Made by a program: the position numbers and the translations under genes | DNA from: Candidatus Levyibacteriota bacterium | GTDB lineage: Bacteria; Patescibacteriota; Microgenomatia; Levybacterales; UBA12049 | NCBI GenBank assembly: GCA_003173995.1 | Contig: PRDT01000060.1 | Coordinates: 1 to 17,146 of the forward strand | DNA length: 17,146 nt | Direction: 5' to 3' | Shown: piece after piece, positions 1 through 6,808 of the stretch | Layout of the letters: every line of letters starts with the position of its first letter | Numbering within the stretch: position 1 is the stretch's first letter | Notes under the pieces: generated by a model | What the model was told of the DNA's origin: nothing | Databases searched by the model: none | The model's input: only the letters and a program-made list of their open reading frames with translations

Positions 1-498
1 GATGGAGATGGACCAGACACTTTAGAACCAGGTAACTTCGCTCAACTTATTGCCGAGACAGAACACGCACATGGTATCCATGAGGCACAAGATCTGAATG
101 GAGTAAGAGATGCGAATTGGGCAGAGTGGTATGCGGGGCATATGATAGATGTATTACAACAAACATATGGACTTGCTGTTCCTGCCTCAAGAATTGAACA
201 ACTCTTACAAAGAAGTGAGGAAGCATATACTCGAGTTGTTGCACCGTTGAAAAGAATGCTAGAAACAACAGACATGACTCCACAAGAAATTAGACAAGCA
301 ATTGAAAGACAAAAGCCCTTTGCGCCATGGTATGCCACCTATATTTTAGGTCGACTTCAGGCAAGTGATACAGCAGAAAGACCTATTCCAAGAAATTTTG
401 AGCCCGTGGTAACAGAAGACGATGTTAGAGAACGAATGGCAGCAATACCTCATGCTGATTATGCTGGTCGTGCTCCCGAAGATATTCCCGGATATTAA
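1..498 (+). CDS. Unrecognised protein, 5' end cut by window edge
   Basis: The frame is open from base 1 to the TAA at 496-498, giving at least 165 residues; the start lies outside the window. An in-frame ATG at 142 exists, but about 47 well-formed codons precede it, so it is probably internal. Visible features: an acidic, Gly/Pro-containing segment at the left edge, then a mainly helical region with an aromatic cluster (DANWAEWYAGHM) around residues 37-48 of the visible part, a second cluster FAPWYATYILGRL further on, and an acidic Pro-rich tail ending in PGY. No signal peptide or membrane segment is visible in this part. I do not recognise the family with confidence. It converges on rpoD with 10 bp between the two stop codons. 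Confidence 0.7.
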   Translation, partial: DGDGPDTLEPGNFAQLIAETEHAHGIHEAQDLNGVRDANWAEWYAGHMIDVLQQTYGLAVPASRIEQLLQRSEEAYTRVVAPLKRMLETTDMTPQEIRQAIERQKPFAPWYATYILGRLQASDTAERPIPRNFEPVVTEDDVRERMAAIPHADYAGRAPEDIPGY

Positions 499-508
499 GA
501 ATTGCTTT

Positions 509-1603
509 TTAGCCTAAGTAGTCTCGAAGCTTATTACCTCTAGAAGGATGTCTCAATTTACGAAGTGCTTTTGCTTCAATCTGTCGAATACGCTCACGGG
601 TCACAGCAAACATTTTTCCAACTTCTTCAAGTGTCTTTGGACGTCCATCCTTCAGACCAAATCTTTCTTCCAAGACTCGTCGCTCTCTATCAGAAAGACT
701 TTGCAAAACTTGATCTACTTGCTCTTTTAAGAGCTCTCGTGATGCTGCATCAAAAAGTGTTGGGGTCTGGGTATCATGAATAAAGTCACCAAGACGACTG
801 TCTTCCTCATCTCCAACTGGAGATTCCAAAGAGGCCGGCTCTTGAGAGATCTTAATAATTTCCAACGCTTTTTCCTCATCAATACCAAGTACTTTTGCCA
901 CTTCTTCAGGAGATGGTTCGCGGCCTAATTCCTGCATGAGCTTGCGACTTGCACGAAGGAATCTATTGATATTTTCAACCATATGAACAGGAATACGAAT
1001 AGTCCTCGCCTGATCCGCAATAGCACGAGTAATACTTTGTCTAATCCACCAAGTCGCATAGGTTGAGAATTTGTATCCTCTTCTCCAGTCGTATTTCTCA
1101 ACTGCACGAATAAGACCTTGATTACCTTCTTGAATTAAGTCAAGAAGTGTTAGCCCTCTTCCAACATATTTTTTTGCAATTGAAACAACCAAACGAAGGT
1201 TGGAGGTAATAAGCATTTGCTTTGCCTTTTTATCACTTTTTTCAACTTTCTTAGCAAGTTCAATTTCCTGATCAAAAGTCAAAAGAGGAATACGACCAAT
1301 TTCCTTGAGATACATGCGGACTGGATCTGAGACTGTGCCTTCTGTAAGGACAGTGAGCGCTTCTAATTCTTTTTCTAAGTCTTCAATTGGCTTTGCTTGA
1401 TCTTTTTCTTCATCAATATTCTCAAACACATCAATATTCATCTTCATGAGCTTGTCATACAACTCATCAAGCTCGGCAATATGTTCTTCTGGTTTGGTAA
1501 AAATCCCGAGGATTTCATCTTGGGTGATATACCCACGCTTTTTGGCAGAAGATGTAATGTCAGCCAATAAAGAATCCTGAGCTTGTTTTGCAGCCTGTTT
1601 CAT
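509..1603 (-). CDS. rpoD: Primary RNA polymerase sigma factor RpoD (sigma70/SigA)
   Basis: Housekeeping sigma factor that directs RNA polymerase to promoters. The 364 residues are close to the short Bacillus SigA form; the large non-conserved insert of E. coli sigma70 is absent. Seen in order: a short region 1.1-like N-terminus (about 1-40), an acidic linker, region 1.2 (DPVRMYLKEIG, ~93-103), region 2 (~127-200, with NLRLVVSIAKKY, DLIQEGNQGL and YKFSTYATWWIRQ, the -10 binding and melting part), region 3 from IPVHMVENINRF (~204-215), and region 4 (~297-364) with the -35 binding helix-turn-helix TLEEVGKMFAVTRERIRQIE. The His and Glu of HMVE (207 and 210) correspond to residues that in E. coli sigma70 read the extended -10 TG, which fits the promoters in this window. 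It lies 43 bp downstream of dnaG and has its own candidate promoter in the gap. AGGAGG lies only 2 nt before the ATG, unusually close for a ribosome binding site. Confidence 0.97.
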   Translation of the reverse strand: MKQAAKQAQDSLLADITSSAKKRGYITQDEILGIFTKPEEHIAELDELYDKLMKMNIDVFENIDEEKDQAKPIEDLEKELEALTVLTEGTVSDPVRMYLKEIGRIPLLTFDQEIELAKKVEKSDKKAKQMLITSNLRLVVSIAKKYVGRGLTLLDLIQEGNQGLIRAVEKYDWRRGYKFSTYATWWIRQSITRAIADQARTIRIPVHMVENINRFLRASRKLMQELGREPSPEEVAKVLGIDEEKALEIIKISQEPASLESPVGDEEDSRLGDFIHDTQTPTLFDAASRELLKEQVDQVLQSLSDRERRVLEERFGLKDGRPKTLEEVGKMFAVTRERIRQIEAKALRKLRHPSRGNKLRDYLG

Positions 1604-1611
1604 ATCCTCCT

Positions 1612-1620
1612 ATTGTATCA
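1612..1620 (-). promoter_or_regulatory. Candidate extended -10 promoter of rpoD
   Basis: On the minus strand TGA-TACAAT ends 8 nt before the rpoD ATG, so the expected transcription start falls at most 2 nt upstream of the start codon. The position 17 bp further upstream has only a poor -35 match, as is usual for extended -10 promoters. It would let rpoD be expressed independently of dnaG. Confidence 0.5.
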
Positions 1621-1646
1621 AATTACGTCAAAAATAGAAACTCCAA

Positions 1647-3419
1647 CTATACTTTTCCCGAAAGAGAGGCCAAAAGAGAAGAAAGTTCTGTCTGAAGTAG
1701 TACCACTTCATCTCCCAACCCTTGTTTTTCTTTTTGCTTAATACTTTCACTTAAAGACTTTACCTTGGCTTTCACAAATTGCTCTCTGAGATCTTTGGCA
1801 ACGCCAACGGCCTCTGCACTATATTTATCCTCATCGGTAAAAGAAGGTAAAGGTAACAAATAACAGGTATCAAATGCCGAAACCAATTCCTGAGGCAAGA
1901 CTGAAAGAAAAGTTGCCTGATCAAATATCTCGTGATTTTTGGTATAAACTACTATTTCTTCTAGAATTCTTTGAAAAGCTGGCATACGCCACTCATAACC
2001 AGTCAAAATATCTGCTATTTTTTCAAGAATAAGCTTTGGAGAGTGAGCTTGGACCAAAAGTCCAACCAAATATTCCTCCAGAATATCTTCTCTCAAGCGT
2101 GCTACTTTGGTAAGCACAACAGGCTTTCTCACAACCTCTTGCTTTCTTAATTTCTCAATCTCTCGAATAAGCGATTCATATGACGTCCCGATAACGCCAG
2201 CAAGTTGGGTTAAATAGTGCTCTTTCACTATTTCATTATCAATATGAGAAAGAAGTGGCAAAAGCTCATTACTTATCTGTCTTTTTCCTTCAACTGTCGT
2301 GGTATTATACTTTCCGCTTGCCTGATGTATGAGATATTCATAAACATTCATATCATCTTTTACTGCCTTTTTAAATTCTGCTGGATTTTCTTTAATTGCC
2401 TCGTCTGCATCTTTTCCTTGTGGAATGACAATGACTGACGTCGTAAGACCTTTCTTCTCAAGAAGTGCAAGACTCCTTTTCATTGCTTCTTGTCCTGCAG
2501 CGTCCGTATCAAAGCACAAAGTGACTTTTTGGCAAAAGCGTGACAGAAGGCTTACCTGATCTTCGGTTAGTGCAGTGCCTTTTACTGCAACGGTATTGGT
2601 AATGCCTTCTTGGAAAGAGGAGATAACATCAAATTCTCCTTCCATAAGAATTGCTTGGTTGTGTCTTTTAATCGATTCTTTGGCAATATTAAATCCAAAA
2701 AAGGTCATGCCTTTGTGATAGAGAAGGGTCTCCTTGGTATTAATATATTTTGAAGTCTTCTCATCATCGTGCATAATTCGTCCTGAGAAACCAATAATGT
2801 TGTCTCTATGGTCAAAAAGCGCAAACATAAGCCTATCTTGGAAGAAATCAATCACTTGGCCATTGAGTCTTTTGGTAGAAAGTCCTGCTTCTATCAAGTC
2901 TGCCACTACATATCCTTTTTTCTTGGTCAAATAAGTAGTCAGCGCATTTCCACGAGGAGCATAACCTAAAAGGAAAGTACTTAATGTCTGTGTCTTTACC
3001 TTCCTTTTTTCTTCAACGTAGGCCAAGGCTGGCTTGCCTAGTGTGTGCTTTGTCAAAAGATAATGGTAGAATTCCGCTGCCAAGCGGTTAAGCGCATAGA
3101 ATTTCTCTTTTTTTGAAGTTGCTTTTGGATCGTAGTGCTGCTGGACAAGCTTGACGCCTGTCTTGTCAGCAAGTATTCGAAGCGCCTCAGGAAATTCAAT
3201 TCGCTCATATTCCATGAGAAAAGTGAACGCATCTCCACCTTTCCCGCAGCCAAAACAATGCCAAATTTGTCTTTCAGGAGAAACAACAAAAGAAGGTGTT
3301 TTCTCTCCATGAAAAGGACAATTGGTTTTGAAATTGTGTCCTGTTTTCTTTAGAGGCAGAAATTCTTGAATAAGACTAATAAGGTCAACTTTACTTCGTA
3401 CTTCAGCTACTTGGTCCAT
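1647..3419 (-). CDS. dnaG: DNA primase DnaG
   Basis: Synthesises RNA primers for DNA replication at the fork, working with the replicative helicase. 590 residues, typical for the family. The N-terminal CHC2 zinc-binding domain is complete: C34-P-F-H37 followed by C55-F-G-C58, with the usual EKTPSF between. The core carries DRLMFALFD and IGFSGR (~195-214) and SKYINTKET (~223-231). The Toprim catalytic domain has MEGEFDVI (Glu 260, in place of the common VEGYMDVI) and DTDAAG (Asp 304 and 306). The remaining ~250 residues are helical and should include the helicase-binding domain. The ATG is chosen because the zinc domain begins about 30 residues later, as in known primases, and because an extended -10 lies 9 nt upstream. 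First gene of a dnaG-rpoD operon; divergent from the gene at 3496. Confidence 0.97.
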   Translation of the reverse strand: MDQVAEVRSKVDLISLIQEFLPLKKTGHNFKTNCPFHGEKTPSFVVSPERQIWHCFGCGKGGDAFTFLMEYERIEFPEALRILADKTGVKLVQQHYDPKATSKKEKFYALNRLAAEFYHYLLTKHTLGKPALAYVEEKRKVKTQTLSTFLLGYAPRGNALTTYLTKKKGYVVADLIEAGLSTKRLNGQVIDFFQDRLMFALFDHRDNIIGFSGRIMHDDEKTSKYINTKETLLYHKGMTFFGFNIAKESIKRHNQAILMEGEFDVISSFQEGITNTVAVKGTALTEDQVSLLSRFCQKVTLCFDTDAAGQEAMKRSLALLEKKGLTTSVIVIPQGKDADEAIKENPAEFKKAVKDDMNVYEYLIHQASGKYNTTTVEGKRQISNELLPLLSHIDNEIVKEHYLTQLAGVIGTSYESLIREIEKLRKQEVVRKPVVLTKVARLREDILEEYLVGLLVQAHSPKLILEKIADILTGYEWRMPAFQRILEEIVVYTKNHEIFDQATFLSVLPQELVSAFDTCYLLPLPSFTDEDKYSAEAVGVAKDLREQFVKAKVKSLSESIKQKEKQGLGDEVVLLQTELSSLLASLSGKV

Positions 3420-3428
3420 CGCTTGGCT

Positions 3429-3437
3429 ATTGTACCA
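3429..3437 (-). promoter_or_regulatory. Candidate extended -10 promoter of dnaG
   Basis: Minus strand TGG-TACAAT ends 9 nt before the dnaG ATG, predicting a start about 2-3 nt upstream of the codon. No TTGACA-like hexamer sits at 16-18 bp, so recognition would depend on the TG extension. Confidence 0.55.
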
Positions 3438-3445
3438 CGAGCGGA

Positions 3446-3455
3446 CAAGGCCTTG
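3446..3455. promoter_or_regulatory. Perfect 10-bp palindrome between divergent promoters (possible operator)
   Basis: CAAGGCCTTG is a perfect inverted repeat with no spacer, followed directly by a further CCTTG half-site copy. It lies between the two -10 boxes of the dnaG and 3496 promoters and covers the expected dnaG -35 position. An operator role is inference; a 10-bp palindrome can occur by chance. Confidence 0.2.
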
Positions 3456-3457
3456 CC

Positions 3458-3485
3458 TTGACTTTTAGCAAAAAGAGCGTAGAAT
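3458..3485 (+). promoter_or_regulatory. Sigma70-type promoter of the gene at 3496
   Basis: TTGACT (3458-3463), 16-bp spacer, TAGAAT (3480-3485): one mismatch from consensus in each hexamer. The -10 ends 10 nt before the ATG, so the mRNA leader would be about 4 nt or less. Confidence 0.6.
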
Positions 3486-3495
3486 CGCCTTTGTT

Positions 3496-4158
3496 ATGTC
3501 AGCAGAGTCAGGAAATGGCAACCACGGAGACCGTACAGGAGCACACCATGTCGCCCCCCAGACCGACAATGGAAGACGGCTAGGAAGATCTTTTCCTGAT
3601 GGTCAAGCTGTATGGACAGCCATTAACGCGCTCTCTCTCCCTCTCGAAACAAATCGTGAAACTCTTTTTGCTACGGCAGCAGAACATGCAAGAAGTACTA
3701 ATGAACATTTGATGATTTTTTCAGGTGGGCATGTAGAAGTTATTGCTCTATCTGGACTTGTTAGAACAGCTCAGCTTCATCGAGTTACTACAGATATGAG
3801 TAATGAATACTTCTATATAACAACCGCTGAAGAATTGGCAGAAACAATGCATCAAGATCTTGTTGAAAATAATCTATCTCCGCATAGTTTTTTTCATGTA
3901 CTGAATGCTGCTACGCAAGAAGTTGGAACAGCTGCCACATTTGCTACGCAACGTCGTTCTACTGCGAGGAAATTTCGTTCTGAAATTGAGAATGGTTTGC
4001 AAATGGGCGAAGGTATGGAAGTACTCATTGGACTTGCTGAAGCAGCTGGCCTTACTGGTGAACCAAGTGATGCTCAAACAAGAATATTACAAGTATTTCA
4101 TGCGAGTCTTGCAAAAATACGAACAGGATTAGCAGAACTTGATGAGCCTTCCACCTAA
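3496..4158 (+). CDS. Unrecognised 220-residue soluble protein
   Basis: I do not recognise this protein. The first ~35 residues are polar and rich in Gly, His, Asn and Arg (likely disordered). The rest looks mostly helical, with segments such as EELAETMHQDLVENNL and RKFRSEIENGLQMGEGM, and ends in an acidic tail. No signal peptide, membrane segment, nucleotide-binding loop or Cys/His metal cluster is visible. The ATG is supported by a good promoter whose -10 ends 10 nt upstream; there is no Shine-Dalgarno. It is transcribed alone, divergent from dnaG over 76 bp and convergent with the RNB ribonuclease gene. Its coding style (AT-rich third positions, one long clean frame) matches its neighbours, so it is probably a real, lineage-restricted gene rather than a recent arrival. 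Confidence 0.8.
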   Translation: MSAESGNGNHGDRTGAHHVAPQTDNGRRLGRSFPDGQAVWTAINALSLPLETNRETLFATAAEHARSTNEHLMIFSGGHVEVIALSGLVRTAQLHRVTTDMSNEYFYITTAEELAETMHQDLVENNLSPHSFFHVLNAATQEVGTAATFATQRRSTARKFRSEIENGLQMGEGMEVLIGLAEAAGLTGEPSDAQTRILQVFHASLAKIRTGLAELDEPST

Positions 4159-4247
4159 CTCTATCTTCTTGTCCTTCCTCGTACTTTCTCTTTTATAGCA
4201 TTCATATTTTCTGCTAGTGCAGTCAATCACATTGCATCTGTTTTATC

Positions 4248-4273
4248 AGCATAGGAGATCCAAACTCCTAGCT
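4248..4273 (+). terminator. Hairpin at the end of the RNB gene, possible weak terminator for the 3496 gene
   Basis: TAGGAG (4252-4257) and CTCCTA (4265-4270) form a perfect 6-bp stem around a 7-nt loop, extended by 3 more pairs beyond one bulged A. On the plus strand it is followed by TGCTTTTGTT, an interrupted T tract; on the minus strand no T run follows. It includes the RNB stop codon. The gene-free stretch 4159-4267 otherwise holds only pyrimidine-rich sequence with nothing recognisable. Confidence 0.3.
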
Positions 4274-5278
4274 TGCTTTTGTTCGTCTTCCTTTTTCTCT
4301 TAGTTTCATTTCCCGCTCAATACCATTAAGATCACTAGCTAATGCATCCAGCTCATCTTGACCAAAAAAAATGGGCCTTCCGGCCCGATGGTGTTTGATG
4401 ACTCTCCAGTCATGAAGATCATTCACTCGTCGAATAGGAGAACTACCTGGTGCATATTCCGATAAATTGAGTCCATAATGACCTCTATTATCACCTGCAT
4501 AGTATGCATAAGGCACACCTCCTTGCTCTTGAGGATGATGATTGCGATACAGAAGAGGGAGGTTATGAGTCCTACCATAAAGTGCAAGTGCATTGTTAGT
4601 GAGTATCATCAGTTCTCCTACAACATCATGCATTGTATGATTACGTGAAAATACAACTTGTTCACCAAAGCGTTCCCAGTGTGGACTGCCGCCTCTTTGG
4701 GCTTGGAGCATCATGGTCAAACGAGCTGCATCTTGGAGCATATCATGATATTTGCTACTGGAATCATTCAGCATTTTTGCTGCCCTACCGTACGAAATAT
4801 CTTCAGGACTACGAAATACTGTTGGATCAATACGCAGCTCTTCCAGCTGCAAGGAAGGGGAAAGCATCATGTCAACGGTCATGGTAAGCCTATCTTTACC
4901 TGCGACAAGACTTAAGACATCTTCTGATAGTGTCCGGGGAATCATCGGAATAACTGCTCTTCCATTTTGATATTGAGAAAACCCTCTAAACCTTGCCAAC
5001 TTGTCTATTGCAGATCCTGCCTCAACAATTTCCGCAACATCAGCAATGGAGACCTGAACCCGAAATCCTCTATCATCTCTTTCATCAACCCAAATAGCAT
5101 CGTCTCTATCTTTTGCTCCTTCAGGATCTATAGCAAGACCAGGAACAAATCTTCTTCCAGCAAAATGCTCTGGAGTTAACCGTATTCTTGAAGCCTCAAG
5201 TTCTGCTGAAATTTGAAGAGACGAAAGCCACTCTTGTTGATAAGGAGTTCGTGTATAATCTTGCTCGCGAATAGCCAC
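4268..5278 (-). CDS. RNB-domain ribonuclease (RNase II/R catalytic domain only)
   Basis: Predicted 3'-5' exoribonuclease that degrades RNA to nucleoside monophosphates. The 336 residues cover little more than the RNB catalytic domain. The metal-binding aspartates are present with the same spacing as E. coli RNase II D201/D207/D209/D210: D51, D57, D59 and D60 in the segment AIDPEGAKDRDDAIWV. Next come VSIADVAEIV (~76-85), VIPMIPRTLSEDVLSLV (~109-125) with GKDR, and near the end SPIRRVNDLHDWR (~280-292), matching the family SPIRRY-D arginine motif with Val in place of Tyr. Cold-shock domains at the N-terminus and S1 at the C-terminus are missing, so RNA must be held by the catalytic domain alone or by a partner. 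Start is GTG; in-frame TAA lies 3 codons upstream and the first internal Met is far inside the domain. Third gene of a purB-purA-RNB run, 23 nt after purA. Confidence 0.88.
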   Translation of the reverse strand: MAIREQDYTRTPYQQEWLSSLQISAELEASRIRLTPEHFAGRRFVPGLAIDPEGAKDRDDAIWVDERDDRGFRVQVSIADVAEIVEAGSAIDKLARFRGFSQYQNGRAVIPMIPRTLSEDVLSLVAGKDRLTMTVDMMLSPSLQLEELRIDPTVFRSPEDISYGRAAKMLNDSSSKYHDMLQDAARLTMMLQAQRGGSPHWERFGEQVVFSRNHTMHDVVGELMILTNNALALYGRTHNLPLLYRNHHPQEQGGVPYAYYAGDNRGHYGLNLSEYAPGSSPIRRVNDLHDWRVIKHHRAGRPIFFGQDELDALASDLNGIEREMKLREKGRRTKAS

Positions 5279-5301
5279 TATTTTTTAAAACATCTTTTAT
5301 C

Positions 5302-6801
5302 CTAATTTGGGAACCAACTGATGGTATCTTTTTTCTCCTGTCCTGTGGTAATCCAGGCAATTTTTGTATTAAGTGCCTCCTCAAGGAATGCTAAATATTT
5401 CAATGCATTTTCTGGTAGGTCTTCAGGCTTTTTGGCTTTTTTGGCTTCATTTCCATCCCATCCTGGAAGAGCAATAAATTCTGGCTTGACGGTATTCAGA
5501 TGCCATTGATATGGTCTATACCCAATACTTTCATCCTTTTCATTTTTATAATCTGCAACTATGACAATTTCATCCATGTGTGCATCCATATGGGTAACTA
5601 CTAAATACTCATAATCTCCTATTGATCGCCAATATTTTGTTGCTGGTATATCTAACGGAAGGACTCCTCGTGGACGCCCTGTTGTCTTACCAAACTCTCC
5701 AAATGCATTTCGTATTTTCACTTCTGTCTCAGCCTCCAAAGATCCTGGCATAACTCGCGTACCAACACTAGACATATAGGGACCCTTAATAATGCCAAAA
5801 CGTCCTCCTATCTCTCGATAGTTGATAATTCCTTCTGTTGAGTCTTGAATGCCACGAGACCTCATTTCAGAGGTCGTCATATCCGGATAGACACCATGTC
5901 TGGGGTGAAGTCCTATCCCATTTGCTCCCTCAAAAATAAATGATGATTCTGCATTCTGCCATTCGTGAGAAAGATACTCAGAAAGAGAAGGCGTAAAATA
6001 CTCCCATAATTCTTCCCGTTGGGAAGCTAAGTTATCTAAAAAGTCTTTCCTAGACCCAACCCGGAATGTTTTGGCTGAATTTTTAAATGACTTAACACCC
6101 ATATCTGCCAAGTCAAAGCCAAATCCTGCTAAATGTTTTTCCAAAATATTGTAATGATGAATAAGTTTTTTACGCCATTCAACATTCATGAGGTCTCTTA
6201 TCGTAATTCGAGTTCGATATAACTCATCAGCATAGGCTTGTGTAATACCGTTACCTGTTGTTGCCCCTGCATGATCGAGATACCAGGTGTTCATCACTGT
6301 CTCTAAAGCTCGATGTGTATCAAGGCAAAGTCCCACATTGGTATCTATCAAAAGCTTTGCTGGAAGTCTCCCAAACTTTTTGACAATATAGTCTTTTTCA
6401 ACAATTGCATCTCCCAAATGAAATACCATTCCCCGTCCAACAATTGCAGTTGTACCTTCCTCTAAAATGCCCACAGGAAATTGATGAAGCACAATAAGAC
6501 TTCCATCAGAGAGTCTACATTCGTGTCCTGCATTTGCTCCTCCATTCCACCTATAGGTAATCACACCTTTTTTTCTTTTCTTTGCATCACTTATTTCTCG
6601 CATCACAACAGATCCTTTTCCTTCATCACCAAGACTTCCTCCTTCAAAAGAAGCTGAATATGGTCTTTTCCCAAAAGTTGGTTGCAGAATGGGATGAGAA
6701 GAAAAGCGACTTTTTGCAAAAGCGGATAGGTTAAATCGAGGACTATAAATGTGTTTGATAATATCTTGTATTGGTTTTTGTTGTTGTTTCCAGGCAGTCA
6801 T
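5302..6801 (-). CDS. purA: Adenylosuccinate synthetase, divergent, N-terminally extended
   Basis: Joins IMP and aspartate, using GTP, to make adenylosuccinate, the first step from IMP to AMP. Family landmarks: GDEGKG (58-63; Asp 59 matches catalytic D13 of E. coli), NGGANAGH (86-93; His 93 matches H41), FPVGIL and AIVGRGMVF (~108-126), ATTGNGI (IMP loop, ~181-187), FEGANGIGL (~291-299), EFGKTTGRPRGVLPLD (~370-385; usual form TTGRxRRxGWLD), LPGW and a C-terminal TGQEKKDTI. It is 499 residues rather than about 430: some 50 polar residues precede the place where most PurA proteins start (normally the GDEGKG motif is ~12 residues in). No internal Met offers a shorter start, and the ATG sits 7 nt after the purB stop with AGGAAA between, so the extension is likely translated. 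Several motifs are altered, so this is a distant branch of the family. Confidence 0.9.
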   Translation of the reverse strand: MTAWKQQQKPIQDIIKHIYSPRFNLSAFAKSRFSSHPILQPTFGKRPYSASFEGGSLGDEGKGSVVMREISDAKKRKKGVITYRWNGGANAGHECRLSDGSLIVLHQFPVGILEEGTTAIVGRGMVFHLGDAIVEKDYIVKKFGRLPAKLLIDTNVGLCLDTHRALETVMNTWYLDHAGATTGNGITQAYADELYRTRITIRDLMNVEWRKKLIHHYNILEKHLAGFGFDLADMGVKSFKNSAKTFRVGSRKDFLDNLASQREELWEYFTPSLSEYLSHEWQNAESSFIFEGANGIGLHPRHGVYPDMTTSEMRSRGIQDSTEGIINYREIGGRFGIIKGPYMSSVGTRVMPGSLEAETEVKIRNAFGEFGKTTGRPRGVLPLDIPATKYWRSIGDYEYLVVTHMDAHMDEIVIVADYKNEKDESIGYRPYQWHLNTVKPEFIALPGWDGNEAKKAKKPEDLPENALKYLAFLEEALNTKIAWITTGQEKKDTISWFPN

Positions 6802-6808
6802 GTTTTTC

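Noticed and set aside
142..498. Short gene starting at ATG 142
   Set aside because: The same frame is open to base 1 with normal-looking codons, so the gene most likely starts outside the window.
482..511. ATATTCCCGGATAT hairpin followed by a T run between the first gene and rpoD
   Set aside because: The stem is only 5 pairs and the T run is about 10 nt away from it.
1..4158. Paralogy of the two unrecognised genes flanking dnaG-rpoD
   Set aside because: Reading both proteins side by side shows no shared motif; only a polar N-terminal style and acidic tails are common to them.
4159..4267. Small RNA or tRNA in the gap between the 3496 gene and the RNB gene
   Set aside because: No cloverleaf, no promoter and no strong structure apart from the short hairpin listed.
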